Assembly: GCF_009937955.1 (NCBI RefSeq)
Contig: NZ_AP018439.1
Coordinates: 6,324,001-6,388,000 of the forward strand
Direction of reading: 5' to 3'
DNA: 64,000 nucleotides
Source of the DNA: Undibacterium sp. KW1
GTDB taxonomy: Bacteria > Pseudomonadota > Gammaproteobacteria > Burkholderiales > Burkholderiaceae_D
The translations under genes and the position numbers were made by a program. This document shows positions 16,537 through 25,679 of the stretch, piece after piece (within the stretch, counting starts at the first letter, position 1; each line of letters starts with the position of its first letter). The notes under the pieces are model-generated. The model saw nothing but the letters and a program-made list of their open reading frames with translations, did no database searches and was not told the origin of the DNA.

Positions 16537-18870
16537 TCAACGATACACATCAAACTCAAACCAGAACGTTGAGCCCTGACCCGCTGTGCTGACAAAGCCG
16601 ATTTGTCCGTGCATTTTTTCCAGCATGGCTTTGGTGATGGACAGGCCCAGACCTGTGCCGCCTTTTTGCCGGGTGTCGGTACCATCGGCCTGGGTGAATG
16701 GTTCGAACAGGTGTTCCTGGAATTCCGGGGCGATGCCTACGCCTCTGTCCCGGACTTCAACACGGTAACGCGGGCCTTTGCCAAACACACGCAATAACAC
16801 TGTTTCACCTTCACGGGAAAACTTGGCGGCATTGGAAATCAGGTTGGCCATGACTTGCATGAGCCTGTCATGGTCAGCCAGTATCCAGGCTTGTTGCGGG
16901 TGGTGGTCGAGTACCAGGTTGACCTTGAGTGAGCTGGCATACGATGTATGCAGTTCCAGCGCATTTTGTACCAGTGCAACGAGGTCCAGTGCTTCTGAGC
17001 GGAAGATCATTTTGCCGCTGGCCAGCTTGTCCATGTCCAGGATGTCATTGACCAGGGTGATCAGGCGTTTGCTGTTATTGTGGGCGATGCGTATCAGGTG
17101 CTCGGCCTGTTTGGGCAAGACGCCGCTGACGCCGGATTCCAGCAAACTCAGGGACCCACGTATCGAAGTCAGCGGGGTGCGCAATTCATGGCTGACGACG
17201 GAAATGAATTCCGTCTTCAAACGGTTCATGCGCAGCCTGTCACTGATATCCATCGCAAAGGCGACCCAGCCACGCTCAGAATTTTCCAGATGGCTGAGAC
17301 CGACCAGGATGGGTACGCCGGTATTCCCGCTTTGCAGCAGCATGATTTCGAAAGGGGCGGTGGTGCCGGTATGTATCAGGTCTTTATAGGCTTGCTGGCA
17401 GATCTTCAAATCCTGTGGTGACAACAGGGTTGCCCAGGCGCTGTCCTGGGTCAGCAGGTAATCCCTGTCATAGCCGCTGAACTGGGTAAATACATCATTC
17501 ACCTCCAGTATCTGGCCTGCTTCGTTACCCTGGATAATGCCGATCAGGCTGGAATTCATCAACCTTTGCAGGCGCTGTTCGCTGGTGCGCAAGGCGTCCA
17601 GAGTTGCCCTTTGTTCAGTCACATCTTCTATCATCCACACGGCACCGCGCACATAGCTCTCGGTCGGCAGGGCACGTCCGGCCACGCGGCCAGTGAAAGA
17701 TTCGCCATTGAAGCGGCGCAAATGCCATTCAAGTTCCACCAGCTCATCAGCCAGCAAGCCAGGCGTGACCTGGGCACTGAAGGCTTGATAATCCTCTGGC
17801 CCCTGATACAGGAAAGTGGTTTTGACACCTATCATGGCTTGGGCATCAGGGAAGCGGCATAGCTCTGCCAGTGCCTTGTTGGCCCTGACGATGACACCAT
17901 CGCTGACAAACATGATGCCCACCGGGGCATTGGTGATGAGGATTTCCAGTTCCCTGGCAAGTTCCTTATAACGGTTTTTGTTGGACTCGAGCAGCTCCTG
18001 GTTTTGCCTCAGCATTTCCTCGGTCTGTTTGCGCTCGGTGATATCGATGTGGGTGCCAACCATGCGCAAGGGCTTGCCCTTGCTGTCCCACTCAACAATG
18101 CTGCCTAGAGACATGATCCAGCGCCATTCGCCCGCCTTGTTTTTTTGCCTGAACTCGGCGTGATAGTCTGCCCCGCCTTGTGCCGCTGCATGGGCTTTGT
18201 AAGCGTGTTTGAGATTCGCGACATCATCGGGATGGACGCCCGTACCCCAGAAATAATCCCAGAACTGTTGTGGATGGCTAAAGTCGCCAGGTTCATAGCC
18301 CAGCATCTGCAAATATTCAGGGCTGAAGCTGCCTTCGCCGGTTTGCAGGTTGATGTCATACAAACCCTGGTTCGAGGCTTTCATGACCAGGCTGCGCTGG
18401 CGCTCTGCGGCCAGCAGTCTTTGCTCGGTCAGTTTGCGTTCGGTATTGTCACTCAGGAAGCCATGCCAGAGTACACTGCCATCAGGCAGGCGTTCCGGTG
18501 TGGCGTCGCCTACTACCCAGCGATCGGGTTGGCCATCTGCAATGATGCGGTATTCCTGGTGCCAGGGGCTGAGTTCGACAAAGGACTTGCGCACGGCCGC
18601 GATCATCTTTGGCAAGTCATCGGGATGGATTTTGGCAAACATGAAGCTGGCATCTTCACGCAATTGCTCAGCCTTGACACCAAAAAAAGTTTCTACCGCT
18701 TCACTGGCATAGGGCAGGCAAAAGCGGGCGTCCGGATAGCGGCGGAATTGATAAAACATGCCCGGCAGGCAGCGCGAGAAATTGGACAGCAAGGCGTGGC
18801 TGCGTTGCAATGCCGCCAGCTCGGTTTCTTCTGGTGCAAGCTCGGCTGACATTGCAGGTAACTCAGACAT
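16537..18870 (-). CDS. Multi-PAS sensor histidine kinase, cytoplasmic
   Basis: 777 residues with no membrane segment. Four PAS/PAC units cover about 15-545; the second ends with a PAC motif (NKAGEWRWIMSLGSIVEWD). The phosphoacceptor is His561 in VSHELRTPL. The ATPase shows the N box (NLISNAAKFS), G1 (DRGVGIAP), F box (LFEPFTQADG) and G2 (GGTGLGLSI). It should autophosphorylate in response to a cytoplasmic or diffusible cue such as redox or a small ligand. No response regulator gene is adjacent, so it is an orphan. The ATG at 18852 is an alternative start. Confidence 0.92.
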   Translation of the reverse strand: MSELPAMSAELAPEETELAALQRSHALLSNFSRCLPGMFYQFRRYPDARFCLPYASEAVETFFGVKAEQLREDASFMFAKIHPDDLPKMIAAVRKSFVELSPWHQEYRIIADGQPDRWVVGDATPERLPDGSVLWHGFLSDNTERKLTEQRLLAAERQRSLVMKASNQGLYDINLQTGEGSFSPEYLQMLGYEPGDFSHPQQFWDYFWGTGVHPDDVANLKHAYKAHAAAQGGADYHAEFRQKNKAGEWRWIMSLGSIVEWDSKGKPLRMVGTHIDITERKQTEEMLRQNQELLESNKNRYKELARELEILITNAPVGIMFVSDGVIVRANKALAELCRFPDAQAMIGVKTTFLYQGPEDYQAFSAQVTPGLLADELVELEWHLRRFNGESFTGRVAGRALPTESYVRGAVWMIEDVTEQRATLDALRTSEQRLQRLMNSSLIGIIQGNEAGQILEVNDVFTQFSGYDRDYLLTQDSAWATLLSPQDLKICQQAYKDLIHTGTTAPFEIMLLQSGNTGVPILVGLSHLENSERGWVAFAMDISDRLRMNRLKTEFISVVSHELRTPLTSIRGSLSLLESGVSGVLPKQAEHLIRIAHNNSKRLITLVNDILDMDKLASGKMIFRSEALDLVALVQNALELHTSYASSLKVNLVLDHHPQQAWILADHDRLMQVMANLISNAAKFSREGETVLLRVFGKGPRYRVEVRDRGVGIAPEFQEHLFEPFTQADGTDTRQKGGTGLGLSITKAMLEKMHGQIGFVSTAGQGSTFWFEFDVYR

Positions 18871-18904
18871 GTCCGGTAGTCTTTTCCATATCTGTCTACG
18901 CTAT

Positions 18905-19375
18905 TCAGCGGTAAAGGGCAGTGATTTCGTCAAAAAAATCATACACGCCCTGTTCACTCATCTTGCGTGCATTCGACAATTCGCCACCTTTGGAGGCGAA
19001 CAGTACGCTATTGTCCGGCCTCAGCAAGACAGCAGCGGGTATGCCTTTCTTGGTAGGATTGCCATAGAAATCCACCAGCTCTTTGTTCTTGTCAAACTGG
19101 CCCACGTTCACTTTAACGGTGATGAACTTGGTGGCCAGCAGAGGCTCATTCTTGCCATGCATGGATTTGTCGAGCTCCAGGCAATCCTTGCACCAGTTGG
19201 CACCAAAGATGACAAGGACTTTTTTATCGACTTTTTTGGCTTCTGCCAGGGCCTTGTTGATCGCTGCCTGGGCGTCGGCAGTTTCATCATAAGCCTGAGG
19301 TGGGGCAGCACTGGCCGGGCTGACAGCCAGTACCAGACTGAATGCAAAAAGCAGGGAAAGCAGTTTTTTCATCAT
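18905..19375 (-). CDS. Periplasmic thioredoxin-like protein
   Basis: 156 residues from the ATG at 19375. Signal peptide about 1-23 (ending SPASAA). The redox motif WCKDC is at residues 61-65 (Cys62, Cys65), in the context VLVIFGANWCKDC, which matches the thioredoxin_7/DsbD-gamma-like group. A conserved cis-proline region follows (KKGIPAAVLL). It probably reduces or exchanges disulfides in periplasmic proteins. The open frame extends upstream to 19408, but the signal peptide fits the inner start. It lies 34 bases beyond the kinase start on the same strand and could be the first gene of a transcript with it. Confidence 0.85.
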   Translation of the reverse strand: MMKKLLSLLFAFSLVLAVSPASAAPPQAYDETADAQAAINKALAEAKKVDKKVLVIFGANWCKDCLELDKSMHGKNEPLLATKFITVKVNVGQFDKNKELVDFYGNPTKKGIPAAVLLRPDNSVLFASKGGELSNARKMSEQGVYDFFDEITALYR

Positions 19376-19687
19376 TAATCCATTAGAAAACGCAGGAAAA
19401 AGCGACAAATGCAGGATGAGTCTATCTTAGCTTAAACAGTATGTGGCTGTAATTCTCTGTTTGATGAAAAATCGGGTTTTGCTGTATGGATGTTCAGTTA
19501 TTTGCGCAATTCAGGATAAAATAGCTTGTTCCTGTTTTAATCCAGTTTTTGATCTTGCTTTTCATTTTATTAATTCTTTAAGTGGCGCCGTTCTTGAAAA
19601 TGTTTATACAGTGTGACGTTCTTGCTACCCAGTGGCAGCTAATGATCAGTCGCACGACGCAGACCATGATGCATTGCAAGGCAATGC

Positions 19688-20854
19688 TTGATTGCCATGA
19701 ATACTAAACCACGCAGGATTGCCCATCTGGACATGGATGCTTTTTATGCATCTGTGGAATTGTTGCGTTATCCAGAACTCAAAGGCCAGGCTGTACTCAT
19801 AGGCGGCGGTTCTTCACATCGTCCGATTCCCAAAGGGGATGGCACGCATGAGTTTTCGCGCATCAAAGACTATGTAGGGCGCGGTGTCGCTACTACCTCG
19901 ACCTATGCAGCACGGGCGCTCGGTATATTTTCTGCGATGGGTATCATGAAAGCAGCAAAGCTGGCACCGGATGTGTATTTGCTGCCGACAGATTTTGATT
20001 CCTATCGTCATTATTCCCGGCTGTTTAAAGAAGCGGTCGGCAAGATTGCACCCAAAATTGAAAATCGCGGCATAGATGAAATCTATATTGACCTGAGCGA
20101 CCATCCGCAAGAAACGCGCGAACTGGCAAATAGCCTGAAGCGGGCCGTTGCTGAGGCAACCGGTCTGACCTGCTCAATTTGTGTCGCTCCTAACAAGCTG
20201 TTGGCAAAGATAGGCTCTGACCTGGACAAACCTGACGGTCTTACCATATTGAATATGGAAGACGTGCCAACTCGGATATGGCCCTTACCGGTAAAAAAAG
20301 TGAATGGCATAGGGCCAAAAGCAACCGAGCGCCTGGCAAGCCTGGGTATTAACACCGTGGGCGAACTGTTCAATGCGGACCTTGGGTTGCTGCAAACGAC
20401 TTTTGGCAGTAATTATGCTGGCTGGCTATATAACGCCGCGCGTGGCATTGATGACAGGGAGATTTCTACAGAGTCAGAGCCCAAGGTCATCAGCAGGGAA
20501 ACCACCTTTGACCGCGACTTGCATGCCGTGCATGACAGGGCGGTATTGACCGAGATTTTTACTGATCTCTGCACGCGCCTGGCGAGGGATTTAACAAAAA
20601 AGGGTTACCGCTGCAAAACCGTTGGTATCAAGATTCGTTATACCGATTTTCGTATCTCTACGCGTGACATCACCATTCCTGTTGCAACGGCTGATCCTGC
20701 TGTCATACGCAGGACGGCCGGGGAATGCCTGCGCCGGGTGGCGCTGGAACACCGCTTTCGCCTGTTAGGCGTCAGGGCCAGTGCCCTGGTCAGAGAGGCC
20801 GATGTCAGCAATGAGCGACAAGTCAGCCAGGGCATGCTGTTTGATGATCTCTGA
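19688..20854 (+). CDS. dinB: DNA polymerase IV (Y family), DinB-like
   Basis: 388 residues. Catalytic acidic residues lie in HLDMDAFYASVE and RGIDEIYIDLS; the thumb HhH region is VKKVNGIGPKATERLASLGI; and the little-finger domain follows (SRETTFDRDL). The C-terminus QGMLFDDL contains a beta-clamp binding motif of the QxxLF type. Compared with E. coli DinB there are about 20-25 extra residues after the first strand-turn (SSHRPIPKGDGTHEFSRIKDY region). The best-spaced AAGG sits six bases before a TTG at 19688; an ATG at 19697 is the other choice. No clear LexA box (CTGT-N8-ACAG) was found upstream. Translesion synthesis is the expected role. Confidence 0.93.
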   Translation: MIAMNTKPRRIAHLDMDAFYASVELLRYPELKGQAVLIGGGSSHRPIPKGDGTHEFSRIKDYVGRGVATTSTYAARALGIFSAMGIMKAAKLAPDVYLLPTDFDSYRHYSRLFKEAVGKIAPKIENRGIDEIYIDLSDHPQETRELANSLKRAVAEATGLTCSICVAPNKLLAKIGSDLDKPDGLTILNMEDVPTRIWPLPVKKVNGIGPKATERLASLGINTVGELFNADLGLLQTTFGSNYAGWLYNAARGIDDREISTESEPKVISRETTFDRDLHAVHDRAVLTEIFTDLCTRLARDLTKKGYRCKTVGIKIRYTDFRISTRDITIPVATADPAVIRRTAGECLRRVALEHRFRLLGVRASALVREADVSNERQVSQGMLFDDL

Positions 20855-20898
20855 TATTTGTGAACGGTAATTCGGGGTGGGACAATGTTAAGAGCCAG

Positions 20899-21420
20899 TT
20901 ACATACCTGCTGCGTTCCAGTCTGTCACTGCCCCAGCGGCTATGGTTTCAAATGCGTCGTCAAGCGTGGTGAAAATATCCCAGTGATCGACTTGCTTTTG
21001 TAGTGCGATAGCCTGTATCAGTTTCATTTCGAGCTCAGCCTCGCGCTTGCCCTTCCATAACTTGTCTGCTGTAGCGACGGCTAATTCTTCCAGGCTCAAG
21101 CCTTCTCCCTGCCATTGTGCGTGAGTTACACAGCAGCGGGCGACGATACTCTGCACGCCTTGTTCCAGCAGCATTTTTTCACCAGCAGGCTCATGCTGTG
21201 AGCCAGGGCCATCCAGCTCATGGGGATGCAGGATTTTCCCGGCGTCATGGATGGCGGCACCTAGACGTATCAGATTTGCATCGAATGTCAGGTCCATGTC
21301 TTCAAATTGTGCGATCAGCAAATCTGCCGCTTCACCGACCAGTTTGACATGGGTAAGCAGGCGTTCTGTTGCGCCAAGTTTTGACAGCAACTGGTAAGCG
21401 TCAGTGGTGGTGTTGAGCAT
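20899..21420 (-). CDS. HD-domain protein, predicted phosphohydrolase
   Basis: 173 residues, cytoplasmic. The metal-binding HD pair is His58-Asp59 in AAIHDAGKI, with a preceding histidine (His24 in LLTHVKLVGEAA) and a later THAQW that fit the H...HD...H/D pattern of the HD superfamily. Such proteins hydrolyse phosphate esters of nucleotides; the substrate is not evident. It is convergent with dinB (44 bases apart). The upstream region is short: family B element copy 1 begins only 20 bases before the ATG, so the promoter must lie within or beyond the element. No good Shine-Dalgarno sequence is visible. Confidence 0.8.
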   Translation of the reverse strand: MLNTTTDAYQLLSKLGATERLLTHVKLVGEAADLLIAQFEDMDLTFDANLIRLGAAIHDAGKILHPHELDGPGSQHEPAGEKMLLEQGVQSIVARCCVTHAQWQGEGLSLEELAVATADKLWKGKREAELEMKLIQAIALQKQVDHWDIFTTLDDAFETIAAGAVTDWNAAGM

Positions 21421-21439
21421 GATGAGCAGTGAGGATGGG

Positions 21440-21708
21440 TAGAACTCATTTCATAAATAGGGATGAGTGCGAACAAGGCGATTTGGGATGCAGTGCAAGG
21501 TGTGGCCTTTGCTAAGGCTCATGCCTTAGCAAAGGACGCAACGCAGCAATGCACCCAAATCGTCAGTTCCCGAAGGGTTCGCCTCATAACACGTATCAGA
21601 CAACATTGGATTTATTAAAAATAGTGCCACAATTGACAACCACAAACGTGTTACCGGTCCGTGTTATGAGGCAAACGCATCTCATTCATATTTATGAAAT
21701 GAGTTCTA
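21440..21708 (+). repeat. Family B inverted-repeat element, copy 1 (MITE-like, 269 bp)
   Basis: The ends are perfect 20-bp terminal inverted repeats: TAGAACTCATTTCATAAATA and its reverse complement. A second copy is at 41283-41550. Internal structure: a 13-bp perfect hairpin (CCTTTGCTAAGGC with GCCTTAGCAAAGG, loop TCAT, 21506-21535) inside an outer CGATTTGGG/CCCAAATCG stem, and a second pair of arms GCCTCATAACACG/CGTGTTATGAGGC. It has no coding capacity and no transposase. A MITE is the simplest reading. Confidence 0.8.
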
Positions 21709-21710
21709 AT

Positions 21711-21742
21711 AAAAAAGGCTTGCACAGAATCACGTGCAAGCC
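21711..21742 (-). terminator. Rho-independent terminator
   Basis: On the minus strand GGCTTGCAC pairs perfectly with GTGCAAGCC around an eight-base loop and is followed by T6. It lies 26 bases past the stop of the M16 peptidase gene, directly next to the family B element. Confidence 0.9.
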
Positions 21743-21768
21743 CACTTTTTAAAAACTACTAAAACTGA

Positions 21769-24543
21769 TTATTTAAAATCACCCGCAAACACGCGCACGG
21801 TTTTTTCATATCCTAGGTGTCTGGCCATGGCTTCTTTTACCTGTGTCACGGTCAATGCCTGTATTTTTTTCTCTACTTCAGCACGGTATTGCATATTGCG
21901 GCCCAGGTAGAGATTGTTCGCCAGTGTTGGTGCCAGCGCGGCGTCCTGGCTGCGTTCGAGTTGATATTGCTGGATCAGGCTCTTCTTGCCATCTTCCAGT
22001 TCTGCCTGTGTGTAGCCTTCAGTCAGTACCCGGTTGATTTCTTCGCGTATGCCGGTTTCCAGCTTGGCACGGTTTTGCGGTGCATAAATAGCGCCTACGG
22101 AAAAAGTAGCCACTTCATCGAGGGCAGAAGCATTGAAACCAGAACCACCACCATAGCTGACACCATCTTTTTGACGGATACGGTTCAAAATACGTGAGTT
22201 AGCGCTGCCACCCAGCAGGTAGTTACCCAAAACCAGCGCAGGATAATCAGGGTGCTTGATGCCCAGCGGCAGTTGCATGCCAGCATAGAAGAAGGCGTTT
22301 GCCTTGTCCGGTGTGATGATTTGTTTATCATCTGCCTTGGTGGCCTGATAAGTTCGGGCAACTCGGGTGAATTTTTTCTGCGTATTCCAGTCGCCAAAGG
22401 CAGTTTGCAATTCTGCTTTTACTTTGTTGGCATCAAACTCACCCACGACGGCAATTTGCGCCTGGCCTGGATGATTGGCACCATAGAACTCTTTCCAGAA
22501 TGCCTTGGCATCGGCCAGTTTGGCCGTTTTCAGGTAGGCAATCTGTTCATCGATGCTGCGATAGTAGCGCGGGTCATCGCTGGAATAAATGTTTTGGGCT
22601 TTTTTACCGGCATCAACAGCGACTGACTGCGGTTCTTTGCGGGACTCTTCCAGTTGTGCCAGTTGCGAATTCAGCAGTTGCGTGAATTCAGCTTCATTGA
22701 AAGCAGGCTGGCGCAGGGCATCGCGCACCAGTTCCAGTACGCGTGGCAGATTGTCGCGTATGGTTTCTACCTGGACATTAACCATTGTCGCATTGCCATT
22801 GATTTGCAGCTTGGCCTTGAGCTTGTCGAGTTCTTCGGTAAATTGCTGATGACTCAGTTTTTCTGTACCACGGCTGAGCATGGCCGCAGCCAGCTCGGCG
22901 GCACCGGCTTTGCCCTTCAAACTATTTTCATCACCCAGGTTGATATGCATGGACAGCACGACAGTATTACCGCGTGTGGTCTTAGGCAACAGCGCATACT
23001 TCAAGCCATTGCTAAGTGCGCCTGTCACAGTACGTTTATCGATATTGTCGGCAGAGGCGACAAAGTTTTCTGCCTGGGCGATTGCTACGCCGGGTTTGAA
23101 TTGCTTGATCTGCTCATCCACTGCAACCTTGGCAGGCGCTGGAGAGCGGTCAGGTTTCTCGGTAGGAATAAAACTGCCCGAGGTGCGGTTGCTGGATTTG
23201 AGCCAGGTAGTGGCAACGCGTTGCACATCGTCCACTTTAAGTGCCTTGACGCGGTCACGGAACAGGAAGAACAAGCGCCAGTCGCCAGAGGCGATGTTTT
23301 CAGACAGGGATACTGCAAATTTTTCAGGATCATTGAAGACCTGGGCAATGTCTGAATCCAGCTTGGCTTTTGCCCTTGCCAGTTCTGCTTCAGTGACTGG
23401 TGACTTGTCGAAGCTTTCTATGGTTTCCAGCAAGATCTTCTTGGCTTCTGGCAGGTTTTGCTCGGTACGCAAGTTTGCCCCCAACATCAAAAAGCCTGGT
23501 TCTTCGAGATTGGCTGCCCAGGGGAAGACATCCGCAGTTTTCTTGGTTTCAACCAGGGCTTTATACAGACGGCCATTCGGTGTGTCACCGAGGATCAGGG
23601 CCAGCGCTTCTGTCGCGGCATAATCTGGGTGGGCTGCAGGCACGGTGTGATACAGCGCGGCGATCACTTGTGAATCACCGACGCGGCGCACGATGACATC
23701 GCGTTCGCCATCCTGCACAGGGTCTAATGTATACGTGGTTTCCAGCGCACGTTTTGGCTTAGGTATTTTGCCAAACTGGGTGGCAATCAATTGCAGCGCC
23801 TGTTTGGCATCAAAGGCACCCGCCACGATCAGGGTGGCATTGTCAGGTTGGTAGTATTTACGCCAGAAGGCTTGCAGGTGCGGGATATTGACATTCTCGA
23901 CGTCAGTGCGCGCGCCTATGGTGTCCTTGCCATAGTTATGCCATTGATGGGCGGCTGACATGATGCGCTGCATGAGGATGCCGACGCCGGAATTCTCATT
24001 CTTTTCCATTTCATTGCGAACGACCGAGAATTCTGTCTTCAAGTCTTCACCAGAAATGCGGGAATTGACCATGCGGTCAGCTTCCATGCTGATGGCCCAG
24101 GCCAGGGTTTCAGGCTTGGCCGCAAAGGTTTCATAGTAATTAGTGCGGTCCAGCCAGGTTGTACCATTGAATTGCACGCCGCGTTGCGACATTTCTTCCC
24201 ATAGGCGGGGATGGGCCTTGCTGCCTTTGAACATCAGATGTTCGAGCAAATGCGCCATGCCGGTTTCGCCATAATTCTCATGGCGCGAGCCAACGCGGTA
24301 GGTAATGTTAACGGTCGTGGTTGGTTTGCTGGCGTCCTGTACCAGCAAGACACGCATGCCATTCGCCAACTGGTATTCATCTATGCCCTCAACCTGACGC
24401 ACAAACTGCACTCCTGCTGGCAGCGCGGCTTTGGCCGTTGCCGCGTTTTCTGCCGCGATGGCGGGCGGGATATGCACCAGGGTAGTGAAAGCCAGTGCCA
24501 GGGACAGACTCAAGCTGCTGAGTTGCATGCGCGATGATTTCAT
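21769..24543 (-). CDS. M16 family zinc peptidase, exported (paralogue of the gene at 7681)
   Basis: 924 residues with a signal peptide (about 1-30, ending PAIAA). The inverted zinc motif HLLEH is at residues 98-102, followed by RNEMEKNEN with the third ligand glutamate. The second, non-catalytic lobe contains NSRILNRIRQKDGVSYGGGS. It shares long blocks with the peptidase at 7681-10437 (GSRHENYGETGMAHLLEHLM is identical), so the two are paralogues kept on the same strand about 11 kb apart. Periplasmic peptide degradation is expected. AAGGTCAC before the ATG is a good ribosome binding site. Confidence 0.93.
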   Translation of the reverse strand: MKSSRMQLSSLSLSLALAFTTLVHIPPAIAAENAATAKAALPAGVQFVRQVEGIDEYQLANGMRVLLVQDASKPTTTVNITYRVGSRHENYGETGMAHLLEHLMFKGSKAHPRLWEEMSQRGVQFNGTTWLDRTNYYETFAAKPETLAWAISMEADRMVNSRISGEDLKTEFSVVRNEMEKNENSGVGILMQRIMSAAHQWHNYGKDTIGARTDVENVNIPHLQAFWRKYYQPDNATLIVAGAFDAKQALQLIATQFGKIPKPKRALETTYTLDPVQDGERDVIVRRVGDSQVIAALYHTVPAAHPDYAATEALALILGDTPNGRLYKALVETKKTADVFPWAANLEEPGFLMLGANLRTEQNLPEAKKILLETIESFDKSPVTEAELARAKAKLDSDIAQVFNDPEKFAVSLSENIASGDWRLFFLFRDRVKALKVDDVQRVATTWLKSSNRTSGSFIPTEKPDRSPAPAKVAVDEQIKQFKPGVAIAQAENFVASADNIDKRTVTGALSNGLKYALLPKTTRGNTVVLSMHINLGDENSLKGKAGAAELAAAMLSRGTEKLSHQQFTEELDKLKAKLQINGNATMVNVQVETIRDNLPRVLELVRDALRQPAFNEAEFTQLLNSQLAQLEESRKEPQSVAVDAGKKAQNIYSSDDPRYYRSIDEQIAYLKTAKLADAKAFWKEFYGANHPGQAQIAVVGEFDANKVKAELQTAFGDWNTQKKFTRVARTYQATKADDKQIITPDKANAFFYAGMQLPLGIKHPDYPALVLGNYLLGGSANSRILNRIRQKDGVSYGGGSGFNASALDEVATFSVGAIYAPQNRAKLETGIREEINRVLTEGYTQAELEDGKKSLIQQYQLERSQDAALAPTLANNLYLGRNMQYRAEVEKKIQALTVTQVKEAMARHLGYEKTVRVFAGDFK

Positions 24544-24721
24544 GTAGTGACCTTTATGATGAACATAGTAAATACCAGGTAAGGACGATGCCGGAGTTCA
24601 GACCACCAAATCAGGCCTGGCTCAAACCCAAAGCAGTCAAGCTTAGTACAAATATATCAAGAAAAGCAACTGGGACGTGCAAAGATGCCGGGTACAGGGC
24701 GGGGAAATGAGAGAGAAATGA

Positions 24722-24798
24722 TGGCGCGCCAGACACGAATCGAACGTGCGACCCCAGCCTTCGGAGGGCTGTACTCTATCCAACTGAGCTACTGGCGC
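24722..24798 (-). tRNA. tRNA-Arg (anticodon CCG)
   Basis: A 77-base cloverleaf read on the minus strand: acceptor stem GCGCCAG/CTGGCGC, D-arm GCTCAGTTGGATAGAGT, anticodon stem CAGCC/GGCTG with loop CTCCGAA (anticodon CCG, reads CGG), T-arm with TTCGATT, discriminator G and an encoded CCA end. Confidence 0.96.
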
Positions 24799-24951
24799 GT
24801 AAATTATGCATGGATATGCACAAGTGATACAGGGTGATGCAAGGGCAACATTCTAACCCAAATTGAGCCAGACCTTGCGTATCAAAGCAGGGAAATTGTC
24901 GTTAAAGCAGCCAGATTTTCCCGAATCTTGACTGGTACAGGCTGCTTTTCA

Positions 24952-24980
24952 TTCCAAACACGATGCTTTCGCACTATAAT
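24952..24980 (+). promoter_or_regulatory. Candidate sigma-70 promoter for the cytochrome c gene
   Basis: A perfect TATAAT (24975-24980) is preceded 17 bases earlier by a poor -35 (TTCCAA). It lies about 90 bases before the cytochrome start. Prediction only. Confidence 0.45.
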
Positions 24981-25067
24981 CCCAAGCTTTGGCATCTGCG
25001 GTTTAACTTGCCTGCCAGCATAGGCAAACAGATTTTCTGTATCTAATTTATTTGCATTGAGGAAACC

Positions 25068-25619
25068 ATGAGCGACGCGCACGACGAACACGAATCAGCG
25101 ATCAAGACCCCTAAGCAACTCATCGTTGCAGTTCTTGCCGGATTCCTGGTCCCCATTATCGCCATTGTCTTGCTGGTACAGTATGTATCGAATGACAAAA
25201 AAGTCGGCGCAGGTTCGTCTGCACTGACGCCAGAGGCTGTTGCTGCCCGTATCGCCCCAGTGGCTGACCAGGGTTTCAATTTCAAGGATGCCAATGGTCC
25301 TAAAACTCTGCAATCTGGCGAAACCGTCTATAAAACGATTTGCGCTGCATGCCATGACAGCGGTGCCGCTGGCGCTCCGAAATTTGGCGATGCTGCTGCC
25401 TGGGGCCCACGCATTGCCCAGGGTTATGACAAGGTAGTTGCCAATGCTTTGGGTGGCCTGCGTGCCATGCCGGCCAAAGGCGGTAATCCTGACCTGGATG
25501 ATATTGAAGTTGCCCGTGCCGTTGTTCATCTGGCCAATGCCGGTGGTGCCAAGTTCAAGGAACCTGAAGTCAAGGCAGCTGCTCCAGCAGCAGCTTCTGC
25601 AGAAGCCTCGGCAAAATAA
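25068..25619 (+). CDS. Membrane-anchored c-type cytochrome (cytochrome c5-like)
   Basis: 183 residues. One N-terminal transmembrane anchor (about 18-41, LIVAVLAGFLVPIIAIVLLVQYV) without a cleavage site, then a single haem c domain: haem-binding CAACH (about 92-96) and a candidate axial methionine in LRAMPAKGG near 132. A low-complexity Ala/Glu/Lys tail follows. The arrangement is that of monohaem cytochromes c5 that carry electrons to terminal oxidases in the periplasm of betaproteobacteria. TTGAGGAAACC gives a strong ribosome binding site. It has its own terminator and is a single-gene unit. Confidence 0.9.
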   Translation: MSDAHDEHESAIKTPKQLIVAVLAGFLVPIIAIVLLVQYVSNDKKVGAGSSALTPEAVAARIAPVADQGFNFKDANGPKTLQSGETVYKTICAACHDSGAAGAPKFGDAAAWGPRIAQGYDKVVANALGGLRAMPAKGGNPDLDDIEVARAVVHLANAGGAKFKEPEVKAAAPAAASAEASAK

Positions 25620-25651
25620 GTTTTCCGTATTCGCCGGTAGCTCAGGCAAAC

Positions 25652-25679
25652 AAAAAACCCCGGTGCGCCGGGGTTTTTT
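25652..25679 (+). terminator. Rho-independent terminator
   Basis: AAAAAACCCCGG and CCGGGGTTTTTT form a perfect 12-bp stem with a TGCG tetraloop, 32 bases after the cytochrome stop. Confidence 0.95.

Noticed and set aside
19409..19687. Possible LexA box upstream of dinB
   Set aside because: Several CTGT and ACAG halves occur, but none with the eight-base spacing of the CTGT-N8-ACAG consensus.
21440..21708. Family B element as a CRISPR-like or attachment-site repeat
   Set aside because: There is only one unit per site, with no spacers and no integrase; terminal inverted repeats fit a MITE better.
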